Shown: in pieces, positions 13,701-26,472 of the stretch
Position numbering within the stretch: the stretch's first letter is position 1
Layout of the letters: every line of letters starts with the position of its first letter
Origin: Circinella umbellata
Lineage: Eukaryota; Mucoromycota; Mucoromycetes; Mucorales; Lichtheimiaceae
DNA length: 64,000 nucleotides
Direction: 5' to 3'
Assembly: GCA_025093555.1 (NCBI GenBank)
Contig: JAIWNF010000021.1
Span: 558,001-622,000, forward strand
Program-made: the position numbers and the translations under genes
The notes under the pieces: generated by a model
Databases searched by the model: none
Told to the model about the DNA's origin: nothing
The model's input: only the letters and a program-made list of their open reading frames with translations

Positions 13701-16074
13701 CGTAGATCAGATAATGAGTGGATCAAATTATTCCTCATATTTTTATAGCTCACTCCTTTAAAAAAAACGCACGCCAGATAGAGTTTTTCTATTTCTCTTG
13801 TCAATGTATATTATATGACCAATTGCTAAGTCGGTTGTATTTATTTTATTGTTACTCATGATATCTTATTTCGGATGAACTTGTGGAAAGGAGGTCATGA
13901 TATCCTGGATCAATGTTCAACCCATTTACGATAATAAATGGTTGCTCCCATTAAGAAGCCGGTGATATGGAAGATGATTTTAGCGACTAATGGTATTATT
14001 CAACAAATATTCTGATAAGTTCTTAGGAATTTTTTATCCGAGTTTTTTTTTTGTTTACTTCTTTTATACCAAATATAATATTTTTTTTTTCCGGTAATAA
14101 ATATTCTTTTTTAGCTACGTACACCTTTTTTTCTGATCTGAGAGCGATGATCTGACCCTGGATGGATTCACATAGAACGCAAAGGCTAGTATATAGTTTA
14201 ATTGGATTGACAAGTAGTTAGTTTGAAAGATCACCAAATACCGATAAATTTGCTTTATATCGGTAAAATATTCATGCTCTTTATTTAATGCTCCCCCCCC
14301 AAACTTTTTATACTTCTTCTAGTATGTTTTAGTGATATTCTGTCATCTCTTTCAAATTACATACTAGTACATACATCGTTCCCAAAGAGACTTATTGATT
14401 ATTTTTTAAAGTAATTCAGCGCTAATTTTTTTTCAATTTTTTTTTAATTTTTTTGTTTTATTTTAGGTAAAAACGAATAAACCGATTTTTTTTTTTTTTT
14501 TGGAAAACAAAAAAAAAAACGTGGCATTAGCTATGTGTGATGGTGTTGGAAGACAAATCACCTGTCCATTTGATAACCGGCACGGAAATAATGTCTTCCG
14601 ACCAATCATCTATTTAGGAATTGTTCGGGGCCGATGTTCTCTCAATTTCTATAGCATATTATAGATAGTTAGAAAAAAGTAAATGGATTTGTTGATCTGA
14701 TGAAATTCAGGGTTTTTTGTTAGGAACGATGGTAAAATAATATTATGGATACGGAAACATTTTAATAGTGATCCATTCCTTTAATTATTAAGGGGAAAAG
14801 AAAAAAAGTAGAAAAAGGGTTAACTTAAATCCTCTTTTCGACTCTCTTTACGTAGAAGAAAAGTAAAATGACGTGGAATTATATAACACATTACTGTTAT
14901 ATGAAGGATGAGGTGGACATGTGCCTTTTAAGGATATGAGGTATAAGGTAAAATGGCTCTGCATCTCAGGGTTCCAAAAAAAAAAATGCTTCATCAAGTA
15001 AATGATTTGCCGTGTGTTGCTCTGCATTTATCCGACTTGGGGGGTCCTTCAAATCGAGATATATCTCTTCGTCGATGTTTCTGATTATTATTAATAGTTA
15101 TATCAAACCACTTCTCTTTCAATTGATTTACAAAAATAATAATGTGACATACATTACATTCGCAGCGTAAAGGAATGAATACCAGATCAATGTATTTTTA
15201 GCCAACATGGAAATTGCTAAGCAACAACTAGATCTCTATAGTTACGTGGTTATAATTTACTACGTTTTTTTAGTGCGGGCCATGCTCCGAATTGTCGAAG
15301 ACTGGGAAAGGTCTCCTCCAAAAGGGAGATGTTTAGCCGTTACGTGTAACTGCCGGCAAGTCAGCCGCCCCGATATACCGCCTTTTCCGGTAGGATGTCG
15401 TATATTCAATCAAAGCGGCTTCCATTCACCCCCCCCACTTTTGTCTTACTAACCCAGCCCTTCACACATATTATAACACACATGAAATAATCTTGATCTG
15501 CCTAAAAAAATTATCAGGCGGCCTATTCTTTCTATTTATCAGCAATATATAAAGGGTGGCGTACACCGGATTCTTTATTTAACTTTTTCTCTTTCCAACA
15601 TTTGATGCTTTACTGTGAGTATCTTCAATTATTTTTGATCTAATTTTCATATTTTTTTCCACTTCTCCTTTTTTATTTTTTCTTTATGATTATATATTCT
15701 ATCTTCAAACATGCCCCCTTTTTTTTCATATAACAGTTGATGATCTGCATATAATAATTTTATATGTAGGTTTGTGTGGGTGTATGTGCAGCGAATTATG
15801 AAATATGTTGGGCTGTGTATTCTACGGGATTTGTAATGTATATATATTTATATATGTATGTCCCTGCGCCTTTCTTATTTTATATTTTGATCATCATTTG
15901 ATTGACATCTTTTTCATTATTTATATTTTTGATATTTAAGAAACAAAATGAGGAAAATATTAGTTTACTGATTTGCTTTTCTTTTTTCTTAAAACCCAAA
16001 ATTGAAAAAAAAAATACAGAGAACAGAACGACACTATAAATATATATCATTACATCATACACACAATTATAGTA
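10756..16074. other. Long intergenic region with inverted TACCGATA motifs; GATA-like gene promoter at right end
   Basis: No protein-coding gene is supported in 5.3 kb, although a few 60-95 codon frames occur by chance. A (CA)n/(GA)n microsatellite lies at about 10797-10820. Inverted pairs built on TACCGATA / TATCGGTA lie at 13031-13080 and 14239-14265. The stretch 12940-13110 and the stretch 15290-15430 are clearly more GC-rich than their surroundings. The final 550 bp hold the TATA box and probable 5' untranslated intron of the downstream zinc-finger gene. No tRNA or rRNA was recognised. Confidence 0.5.
15511..15554 (+). promoter_or_regulatory. Core promoter of the GATA-like factor gene: TATA box and two TTATCA sites
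   Basis: TATATAAAG lies at 15546-15554. Two TTATCA sites (the complement of the GATA-factor site TGATAA) lie just upstream at 15511-15516 and 15536-15541. Transcription would start about 30 bp downstream. A GTGAGT donor near 15616 and a TACAG acceptor near 16018 suggest a 5' untranslated intron of about 400 bp before the ATG at 16075. Because the gene encodes a GATA-like zinc finger, self-regulation is possible but is inference only. Confidence 0.5.
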
Positions 16075-17662
16075 ATGGATCTTGCAACGACATTAAACAC
16101 AGCTCCGTCTTACGAACAACACCAATCAAAGAATCATCAACCTCATCATCCTCGACATCACCATCATCATCATCATCATCATCATTATAAATCACAGCAT
16201 CCAAGCGCTTTTCACCCAGTTTCAATGCCGTCTCCTCCCGAACTTTTACACGATAGTGAAGAAGATGAAGAAGAATCAATGGGCTCTGCTACTCCTTCAT
16301 TACCACATCTTGGCGATTTCGCCCCTTTGCCAAGAAAAAGTGCTCCACATCGCTCACCACCAGCTGTTAAGGATGCTATTCAAGCAAGTGCACTCGATAA
16401 AAGTGTGGTATTTCAACTCGATGTCAGATCACACCCTTTTTTCCCTGCAGCCACTACTTCGACTACATCAAAACAACGAGCACCACAACAGCAGTCTTAT
16501 GATCACAAACCCACAAAATGTCCCGACTGCAACCTCGCAAATTGTTACGGCATCGCATGTACGTCAAGAGTCATTTGTGGTGAATCATTATTGACGGCTT
16601 TACGTAAACGTGTAGTCGAAGCACGCTCTACATCATCAAATAATCATGTAAAGCGTCGTCGTATGCCTATTCATCGTGGTCGGAATATGGTGAGAAAAAC
16701 AACACATATCGATATACCCAAATCAGTTGGATCAAGGTCATTACATTATCGTAATACAACACCTGTAGTAGATCAAGATGATAAAAGTTATAATGATGAT
16801 GATGGACATGTACAAGATAACATGGTAGAAGATCAAGAAATTCATTATAGCCAACCTGTACAATTCTTACAATCTGTACAGCAGGAACAACACATTCGCC
16901 CAATCCGTCATCATCGACCTTGGCTTGAAGATGAAGATGATGCTGAAGAGAAAGCTGTACAAGAACAACACCAGAAACAGGAACAAGAAATTCCGGACGC
17001 TAAACCTGTTCAACAAAAGCCACGCAAACGGTCAAAACATGAAACGTCTCCTGCTACTTCAACGAAATCATCGTCTGCACAACATCAGCAACATCACACT
17101 TCGTCAGGTCGACCATCACGCGTCAAAGGCCCTTGTCAGGCATGTCAGGAGTCTTCTGATGGATGTATGCGCAAAGCATTCAATTGGCCTTTTTCAACCA
17201 GTTCGATTTACAATGACAAGGGGAAAAATTTTGTTTATCTTTGTAACAAATGTGGTTTAAGGTAAATATCGATGGCAGTTACAAAAAAATAAATGATAAT
17301 AACAGCTACCCTGTTTCAAAAATTATTAATCATTGATCATTAATCATTGTTTTTCTTGTTATAATAGGTATAATAAGAGCGGTGGTTGTGTGTGCCGTCA
17401 TTGTCGATGGGTATTCTGTAAAGAAGAAAAACGTAAAGCTATGCAACACATCGAACAAATGATTCGCTCTCGTCCTGATGGCAAGGTTGATCCAGACGAG
17501 GATATTGAAAACTTCGTATGCACACCAAAATATTGGACTTGTGGCAGACCTTGGAAAGTGGGCTGGGTCTTACAAAACATTGTTTCTACTAATTCACTTG
17601 TAGATGATGAAGATGATGATATACATGACCCATCAGGATCGTTTTCTCCTTCCATGAACTAA
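16075..17662 (+). CDS. GATA-like zinc-finger transcription factor with extra cysteine cluster
   Basis: Exons 16075-17261 and 17368-17662 join in frame across a GT-AG intron that splits the zinc finger, giving 493 residues. The N-terminus is disordered, with a His run near residues 28-36 and acidic patches. A Cys-rich block near residue 143 (KCPDCNLANCYGIAC) precedes a basic stretch (KRRRMPIHRGR). The main finger lies near residue 357: CQACQ, a long loop, then YLCNKCGLRYNKSGGC and CRHCRWVFC. CNKCGLRY is the second half of a GATA-type finger, but the loop is longer than the usual 17-18 residues and lacks the normal TxxWR core. Two more Cys pairs follow at once. A nuclear DNA-binding role is inferred; the target site cannot be predicted because key base-contact residues differ. 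A TATA box and likely 5' intron lie upstream. Confidence 0.7.
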
Positions 17663-20395
17663 GAATTTCTTCTCACTCACTTTATATCTCTTTGCTTTAA
17701 AACCTATTCTCTCCTTTTTTTCTTATATACACAACATGCATTTGTTTTCATCTCATATTTTCACTACATTAATCTCTTTCTTCACTCGTCTGCAACAATC
17801 CCCCTTTTTCTTGCTTTCCTCTCTTTGCATTTATGACATCTTGTAATCGTTTTATGGTTTTATTTTTCTTCGTCTTGTTTTTATTCCCCATTTAGTTTCA
17901 ATTCTCTTGGCCCTTTTTTTTCAGCCATTCTTCTTTGTGTGTCTATATGCTGTTTATCTTCTTTATTCCATCCTCATTCTTCTTTTCTATTCTCATGTAC
18001 ATAGTCAAATATTTTTTTTCAAAAAAGAACGTATACATTGTTTATAAATAATTTCCTTTCTAAAGACTACTCACGCTGATGTGATCTATTAAAAAACATT
18101 ATCTGTTTTATCGGAAAAACCAATTATGCACGTACCATGTGCCATTTTTGATTTGTCACAGAAGGTTCTTTTCAAATCAATCTATGAGAAACTGTTTATA
18201 TGGGGCTATGTGTAATAACTATATTTGTTTTATTGTCGGCCCGACCCGGCCCGCGCAATTTTACTTTTTTGATCCCACACCATAAACATGTCATTCGCCA
18301 CTTTTTTTCTTGAACAAAAAGCACTGTACTACACACCAATTAAACACGCCAAGAAAACAGGAAAAAAAACATTTCAAATCAATAATAATGGTAATAATAG
18401 TATTAATCAAAATTGATTTATTCGTTAACAATCACCAGAAAAATTAAATGATTCTGCCAATTAAAAAAAAAACGCTGGCAGGGTATACAGATCAAAGTAA
18501 ATACAACCCCTTCTTTACCCGGAGAATAATTTTATACACTACAAAGCAAAACACATGTTTTGCAATAATAAGTGGTTTTAGAACAGTTCTCATGACCTTT
18601 CTCTCTTTGGAACCGCCATTTTTATTTTTCGGCGACTGCCACCGTCGTATTTTTTTCTATTCTTGAACTTCTGAAATAACATATCTAAAAACAGTAGTTA
18701 ATCATAATTATTTTATTGCATAAGTAAATCAACTAAATATACTATTAAAAAAGAAAAAAAAGTAAATCAACAAAAAATTTGTTACACATATACCATCTCA
18801 ACAGCATGATCAACTCATTTAACTATCATTATTCCAAATTACCAAACTATTTTACGACCAACACTAGTTTGGGGCTTTTATGATGCTACAAGAGAAAAAA
18901 ATCAAATCACCTTATGATTCTTATTATCTTTTAAAAGATATAATAACTGAGTAGCAAAAAAAAAATGAATTGTATTCTCATAATGATTTTTTGATTAAAC
19001 ATTTGATCTATTCTTTTGTTTCTTTCAAGGTCGGCGCCTTGACCGTGGTTCCTTTTGGATACATTTTGACGTGACAGCGAAAACATTAGCTCCGCATAAT
19101 TATTTCCATTAATCGGTGCTATTTCAAATCTTCTCTGAATCAAACGAATCAGAAATGACTTAATATCTGCGATTAAATTTAATGATATAAAGTGGATAGT
19201 CATGCTTGCTTGCATAATCAACTGTGCGTCCAACACATAATGGTAATTGATTCTGGATTGTTTCAAAAGCAGAAACATGTACTGAAGCCCAGGTAGATGA
19301 GTGATCTGAATACTGTCGTTGTAAGTCCACGTGAACACACCTCTCTTCTCAGGTAAAAATGTTTTTATTTCAAACCGAATGAGATTTATTTTCATTGTGT
19401 TCAATTAAAGATATTACATAAAAGTTACGTGCACTAGCAATAAACAAAGAACCAGTTTTTCGCTATATATTTCTTTACATCACCTTCCTCTTTCCTTTTC
19501 TCCACATGTTTTTTTATAATATCCTATTATACCAATATAATTACTTCCGTTATTGGCCAAAGATATTTTATGCTTGGTCTATCCTGTGTTTTCATATCGA
19601 TTATAAAACACTCTCTCTTCAATTTTATTTAAACCTGAATTTGTTAATAATTAAGAGAAGCAATCAGGTAATAAAATGCGAGAAAGAATAATTTATATTA
19701 CCTTCAGTTCCACAGTCATCAAAAGTGATAAGGTTAAGGTAATTTCTTGTTGAAGAGTGTTTACTTCTTGTCTTTTTACATTCTGGTGGCTGCTGAATTT
19801 CTAAAGTAAATTCATGTACACAATTTAAAGCCACACGAGCACCGTGAGCGTGCGAATTACAACTACTTTTCAATTGTTCCTGTCATTATTTGATTATTGT
19901 TACTTTCAAGTAGTACAAAAATTTATGTGTGTAACCAAATAATATACAGTAGATCAGTTTTTACTTGATTTATATATTTTTTTTTTTAGGATGGCAATCG
20001 TCTTGGCTTTTATGCTTTTAAAATTAACTGATTATTTAGTTTACATGAATATACTCACATAAAAATAACAAATATCACTATCATCATTATCACATCTTTA
20101 TTGACAAAAATAATTCATATGAGGTATTAGTCAGTACCAAGTCATCACTATATCATAATCATGTTTGTTTAGGTTTCGGCAGTAACGTCGAGATTCTGAA
20201 AATTGTTTGTTTTTATTTTATGTGATAAGTTCACAAGAGAAAAAAAAAAGAAGAAAAATATACATCATCAAATAATAATGGGAATGTGTTGCGAATGATT
20301 TGAAATACAAGAGAAATAATGAGAAGGGAGTATGCGTGTTCGTTTGAAAAAGACGCAGGCGGGTAAAAGAAAGAGAGAAAAAAACGGAAAATTAT
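17663..20395. other. Intergenic region with weak coding-like frames
   Basis: The left 350 bp are the pyrimidine-rich 3' flank of the GATA-like gene. Around 18238-18260 there is an isolated GC-rich patch (GGCCCGACCCGGCCCGC). A 157-codon minus-strand frame (18931-19404) is listed separately. Farther right, minus-strand 19702-19884 is an open stretch bounded by plausible splice sites (acceptor before 19884, donor GTAATA after 19702) reading HGARVALNCVHEFTLEIQ, but no family is recognised. The last ~150 bp are the 3' flank of the START-domain gene. Confidence 0.4.
18931..19404 (-). CDS. Hypothetical protein or gene fragment
   Basis: An open frame of 157 codons on the minus strand. Its first ATG is at 19395; the 19404 boundary is a TTG. 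Composition is unremarkable, with mixed charged and hydrophobic residues and no long low-complexity runs, which is mildly in favour of coding. A segment with alternating helices (IQRRFEIAPINGNNYAELMF) looks protein-like. No domain is recognised. A second short open stretch at 19702-19884 in the same direction could be an upstream exon, but I could not find a join that keeps frame through 19400-19460. It may be a decayed gene, or chance. Confidence 0.25.
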   Translation of the reverse strand: MNTMKINLIRFEIKTFLPEKRGVFTWTYNDSIQITHLPGLQYMFLLLKQSRINYHYVLDAQLIMQASMTIHFISLNLIADIKSFLIRLIQRRFEIAPINGNNYAELMFSLSRQNVSKRNHGQGADLERNKRIDQMFNQKIIMRIQFIFFLLLSYYIF

Positions 20396-21860
20396 TTAAG
20401 CCTTGTTAATCTTAACAGTGACAGCACCTTGAATACCCTTTACAATGACGTATTTCTTACCAGCAGCTTCGGCATCAACGATTTCATGGGAAGCAGTACC
20501 GTCAGTAGTCACCTTAACACCGTTAGGGAACATTTGGCCAGAAATGAGCCACTTGACTTGAGCATTGTCACCTTGACCTTCAACTTCAGAAACAAACTCA
20601 CGCTTAGCATGATCAAATGATTCTCTTTTATAGTTGACATTATCAGCAGCTAAAGTAGCTGGTGGGAAACCATAGGTTGAGACGTAGTTAGCAACCTTGC
20701 CAGCACACAAAGGAACTTGTAAATGAATGCTCTTCAAGAATGAAGATGGGATAGAACCAGCCATATCCACTAATATTAAATAGATTTACAAATATTCATG
20801 CGCTTAATTAATAAAATATTCTCAACTTTTGGTTTTTTTTTCTTTCTTTCACTATTTTCATATGCTTTCTGTACGTATTTACATAAATGTGTGTATGACA
20901 TATGTGACAATAAGGGGGAATAATAATTTAAAAAAATTAATATTTATTTTACCTTTAGTGATATAAGTGATACCAATGCCGCCTTCGGCCTTGTAAACTT
21001 TCCAGCCCTACGTTATTTTTTTTAAAAAAAAAAATTAGCATCTTAACACGCTAATATACTAAAATCTCATTGTGATTTCGCACCCACTAGCTTGTTTATA
21101 ATAGTAAGAAAAGAGAAAAAAAAAACATTTGAAAATTTATAGTATATATTTACCGAGATGATGAGGTTACCACGAACACAACCAGAAACTGGAGGAGCAG
21201 CAGGATCTTCAACAGAGGACATCGAAACGTAACATTCATCTTCATCAAAGTCACGCAAAGCAATACCAGTAAAATCACGAGGACTAACAGAAATGATGTA
21301 TTGTTTTTAGTAAGAGCCTCACTATGTGAGAATGTTTCTGCTTCTTTTATGTTCATCTCTTCGTTAATTTATTCATAACAAATAGTTTGCTTTTGTATAA
21401 ATTGTTTATTTACCTAACGGGCCAGGGTGCCTTAAGCTTTACCCAGAATAAAGATTCAAGGGGAGTAAACATCTCCTTGACTTCTGAAGTATCGAATTTT
21501 TCATCCCCTATATAGTAGTAATAGTTTGATTGACGTGTGTATCGTTGTTAGTATACAGGGTTCTATGATGTAAGGATTTCAAATCAAAGAGAAAAATATA
21601 TACGTACAGATCTTACGACAGCCACTTTGAGTAGCAACTGTTGCAACCTCACGTGGAGTATACTTGTCACCAGTCTTGAGAGTAATATCACCGCGAACAA
21701 TAGTGATAGAACTGCCGTCACTCTTGGTATAAAGCTTGACACCTTCCTTTTCTTGAGAGAATTCCCAATCACTCAAAGGAGAACCAGCCAATTCCTTAAA
21801 TTGGGCAAGAGACTTACGGGAGGTAGTGGCATGACGATTGTTGGATTCGAGAAGGACCAT
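20396..21860 (-). CDS. START-domain lipid-binding protein
   Basis: Five exons on the minus strand, 21860-21608, 21507-21414, 21283-21154, 21007-20953 and 20769-20396, all joined by GT-AG introns with consistent phase into 301 residues. The first two thirds read as a START (StAR-related lipid transfer) fold: LSDWEFSQEKEGVKLYTKSD at the start, LESLFWVKLKAPWPVSPRDF in the middle, then DECYVSMSSVEDP, GNLIISGWKVYKAEGGIG, ITYITKVDMAGSIPSSFLK near residue 195. The last ~80 residues form a separate small beta-rich region. START domains bind sterols, phospholipids or other lipids in a hydrophobic tunnel. There is no signal peptide or membrane anchor, so a cytosolic lipid-exchange protein is inferred. 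The ligand is unknown. Confidence 0.8.
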
Positions 21861-22647
21861 TATGTATTACTGTTGTTGTTTTTTTAAGAAAAAGAGGTAG
21901 AGAAGAAAGAAGATAATATCAAAAAAAAAAGAAAACTGTTTCTCCACACATACGCGACTGACTTATATAGAGATTTCCAATGTAAATGGATGTGTAACAT
22001 CAAATATGCCTGTGAAACACCCATGTGAAAGGTAAACTTTCAGGAACCGATTCTTATTCACCATCATATGTAATGATTTGGGTGTTGTGGTATAATAACT
22101 CGTATGAGTAGGTTTCAGCTGTACTGTAATTATATAAGTATATAGCATGCGAGAACAAATGCACACATCATATTCCTAATTATATACTTAAGGTCACACT
22201 AACCCCGGATTTTTTATTATTGCATGTGATTTGTGTGGAGTTATTATTTCATATACGATCTAGCAATGATAATAAGGAGAAAAATATATTTTTAAAGTGG
22301 TGAAAAAACAGAACGTAAAATTTTATTATTTATATTTATAATATTTATAGATTTTTATGAAGAGAATAGAAAAAAGAAAAGAGGAGGTTGACAGAAGTAG
22401 AGTGGTAAATAGTAAGAAGTATAGGATAAAAGGAAAATGAAGTGACGATTATAAGAAGGGTAGAGAGTGAGAAAGGGAGGTGATAGAGGTGGAAGATATT
22501 TCTGTTTTCAACTTGGATGATAAAGGATGAGAAAGAAAAAGGAATAAATTAATAGATATTGGGAAAAAAGAAAAAAATAGAGATAACTCGCACAATGAAA
22601 CAAGCTTATGACAAAAAAAAGAATGATAAATAAAAGTAGAAAGCTAT
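21861..22647. other. Intergenic: START gene promoter and 3' flank of TBC gene
   Basis: About 790 bp lie between two minus-strand genes. The left part should hold the START gene promoter; the right part (22300-22640), very purine-rich on the plus strand, is the TBC gene 3' region. No conserved frame or RNA gene is seen. Confidence 0.5.
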
Positions 22648-25600
22648 CTAAATCTGCTGCTTGACGACGACAGAGTTTCTTATATTGTTTGCAGCAACAG
22701 TTGCCACTGAGGTTGTTGCAGATCCCCCAGAATTCCACAAATGAGCATACATACTTGATCGTTTGTTATGACTGTTGGTGTTACTACTATTATTATTAGG
22801 CGCACTACCTAACGATGTTGCTGAAGTGACAGATGATGCATAACTTTCAGCGGAATCCCGTCGACTCGGGTCAGTGATTGAAGTAGGTGACGTAACTCGA
22901 CTTGCTAACATGGAGAGAGATGCGGTGGAAGTGCGTTTCATATGAATCGAGGAGCGTTGAAGTGATGCCCGCGGTGATAATGGCATAGTTGAAGCTTCAT
23001 ATTCCGCTAATTTAACTTTGGCTTCTGCTAATAATTTTTCCAGTTCTCGACAACGTAAGTCACTTTCGACATACTTGGACTGAAATCCTTCTTCATTATT
23101 TTTTGTTGTTTGTATTTGTAAAGTATGGCGACGTGATAGTCCTTGATTATGATGTTCTTGTTCTTTTTTAGTTGTTTCAAAAAGGATTCGATGAGCAGCA
23201 AAAACTTCTTCGGAAAATGTTCCTCTAGGCATAAAGTATTCTTGTTTTTCTTTTTCCAACGTTTGAACTTGTTTTTCCAATTTCTCCATTTCTTTACTCA
23301 TGCTCATCTTTTCAAACTGAAGCTCCGCAGAGGTCCGCTTAGCAGCCATGTTCTTTTCCATCAACTCCTCATTCTCCCTGGATATATCCTCGTGCTCCTG
23401 CAGAATTTGCTCCTTCTCAAGCTGCAAGGCCTCGATAGTCGTTTGTAAAGCATTCACTTGTTGTTTTAATTCTGTTTGTTCATGTTGTGATGCATTCCAT
23501 TGTTTATCCAATTGCTGATATTTATGACACATTTGTTCGTATTTTTGTCCCATTTCGAAATTTGCCAATTTGATAGCAACAAGCTCAGACGTGACATGAT
23601 GTAATGCTTCACCTCGTTCTTTGCTATTGTCCTTGTGGTTAGTGGGGGATAAATCTTCAATAGCGGTGGCAACTGTATCATTTTCACTATCATCATGTTG
23701 ACTACTGCTGTTGCTATGACGATAAGATGAAGTACTGGCTGTGAGGGAAGACCGGGTGGATGTAGTCGATGAATTTTTTTTGTTGACTTCCCTGGTTTTT
23801 CTGTTGGTGGTAGTCTTTATATTATTGTCACTATCGCTGCTACCATCGGTGGCAAGAGCTCCCGCGATCAAAGAACCGAAATCACCACTCATACGTAATG
23901 AGTCAACAAAGGATTTGAATTCATTATCCTTTTCGAGTTTTTCAATTCGATTATTGGGTGTCGCCGCTGCTGAAGGCGGTAAACTATTGGTTGATGGTGG
24001 TGCACCAGTTGCATTGGCTAGCTTAGCCTTGTATTTTTTCAACCTTTTTTCCAAAGTCGTATTGCGTTTTGTCAACTTGTTACGTTCAGTTTCATAATCA
24101 ATTTGATGCATTTTCATAGAAGTAACGTTTTCATTCAATTGAGAGTGTTCTTTTTGTAATTGAGATAAAGCAGTAACTAAATCTTCGATTTGTTGATGTA
24201 ATGTAGAAACATTACGATAATTATCCAATGATGATTTGTTACTGGGAGCGGGTGAAAGTGGTGATGTTGGCGGTGAGACAGTCATTCCCTTGGATGTTGC
24301 AGTAGCTTCATTGCTGTTGTTAAGTAATGAACTACTGCTACCCCAGGAAAACCACGATTCACGTTTATTTCGTCGATTTGTTTTATTGTTAAGTCGAACG
24401 TTCAATAACTGTTGAGCACGATCTTTGGCTTGTTCATTTTCTTTTTGATAGGTTTCAGCAATACTGTCTAGTTTTGTTATAGTGATAGTACTTGTCAATG
24501 TATCCAATACAGTCATCACCAATTCGTTGGCATCATCAAATAATGTACCACTGGTCAAATACATCATGAGTTGTTCAAATTGACCTATATTCAGAAGTCG
24601 CTCCTGATGCTTTTGCATTACAGCTATCGCCACACGCATCATAGTCGGAATGGCGCCCTGAGAAAAAACGAGATCATACATACGTAAGATAACAGCAGTT
24701 GGTAACGACGAGGCAAATAATGTCAAGAACCATTGAGATGCATACATAGGCGCATGGATACTATGTTCTGATAAATGTTGGAACAATAGAGGGCATTGCT
24801 GTAATAATAATGTCTGAAATTGATGTAACCGCAGATGCAGACCTTCCATATTTAGCATAAAGAGGGTACGCATTTCGTGAGTTTCCATCAATCTATAAAA
24901 TAAAAGATAGTGATTTTAGGGAGGCCTTTCATGATAATTTTTAAGGGATAAAAAAAATTCGTCGTAGAGACAAACACAGGAGAGAATAGGAGAGAAATGA
25001 TTTCATAACTGTTTCTTTATATTATAAGAGTGAAACGAGATCGGCTATTTACCTGACAAAAGTACAAAAAGCTTGTTGTTCAGGCATCTAAAATATTAAG
25101 ATAAAGTAGATAGCAAGTAACAATTTTTTTAGTTTATATTTCATATCAAAAAGAAACAAACATTAGCTAATAAGTAGAAAAGTTTATTCTTTTACCACCA
25201 TAAGAAGGGGCCGTGCAAGCATTGCAAGTCCTTGACAGTATCCGACATGAGCGTCGTACACACTGTACGCTTTGAGTAGGCGAGCCATTGCTTCACGATA
25301 ATGATGGTCAATCATTCGGGTAACATCCCGATCGATTACTCGTTCATAGGAGGATATTCCCATATCACCTTGAATAAGTTTATCATACATGGATGCCAAG
25401 TGGGTATCAGATGATTGAGCCATGGCTTGCCAGACGATACTACGCCAAGGAGTGGCAATCCCATAAAGGCGCAAACGACCAATCAAAAGTCTGGCTATTC
25501 GAGGCACTACTGTATTGTAATCTTCGCTAATACATTTCCAAAATTCATCTTCTTTCTGTTCGTCGTTATTATTGCTATTTAGAATGGTATTGATTTGAGA

Positions 25601-26472
25601 TGATAACCCGCTAGAATCGATGCATGTGGATTTTGGATCGGCAACAAGTATATTTTGTTGCCGTTCAAGGTGTGCCAGTAAATCAAGATCGGCATCCTAT
25701 TTGAAAGTTATTATTAACAGTAATATTTATATTAATATCAATGTTAATATTGTAATTTTTTCATTTTGATCTGAATCGTAATATATATATATATATGAAA
25801 TACGGGAGCGATAGGAGACGAAAAAAAGAAAGAGAAAGGGGTTATGTGTGGAGACGGGTTTCTGGGGGTCGGGGGGATCGAAAAGAGAGGAAGGGCGCGA
25901 CCCGGGGAATATCTCAATTAAAAAGTGGTAACTTAAAAAAAAAGAAAGTTTACCTCTGGTGGCAATTCATCATTTTCGCTTTCATATCTTTCAAGCAAAC
26001 TATCATTATTATTATTATTCTCTTCTTGTTGTATTGATTTTGGAGAAGAGGAAGAAGGAGAGACTAATGTCGATGACTGAGCAATCTGAGCGTACAAACG
26101 TAACTTTTCAGTCGAAGCAGGAATGCGACGTCTTTCAGCTAAAGTCATTGAAGCAGACTTTGTTGGAACAATGTCATCTTGTTCTAATGGTGTTGAAAGC
26201 AATCGATTATCGGCTGATTTCGATGGTTTGGGTTGTGGCTGATTAACACCAAGATGACTAAGATTAGCTGCTTTAAGAATTTCGTCAATAGAAACTGGTC
26301 GGTTGGCATCTTGAAGTTGATGTAATCTTGTAATAACTTCGGGTGATAACTTCATTTTATTATCATTCGTATCAATATTGCTGTTCCCATTACCGTGGAA
26401 TTGCTGTTTCTTTTCCTCTTCTCGGTGCGAAGTAGTAGTAGTATTATTATTGTGGTTTAGTTCGACTGACAT
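22648..26472 (-). CDS. TBC-domain Rab GTPase-activating protein with long coiled coil (Gyp5/EVI5-like)
   Basis: Four exons on the minus strand, 26472-25954, 25696-25196, 25087-25053 and 24892-22648, add up to 1,099 residues with consistent phases. The 35-nt third exon encodes MPEQQAFCTFV, a conserved TBC segment, and would be missed by ORF scanning. The TBC domain spans about residues 240-460. It keeps both catalytic fingers, Arg in IDRDVTRM (near residue 293) and Gln in VGYCQGLAML (near residue 326), so it should stimulate GTP hydrolysis by a Rab. A Ser/Asn-rich N-terminus precedes it. A long Glu/Gln/Lys-rich coiled coil covers much of residues 600-930, and the tail is Ser/Thr-rich. The order TBC then coiled coil resembles yeast Gyp5/Gyl1 and animal EVI5, which act in secretory traffic; the Rab partner is unknown. 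Confidence 0.85.
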
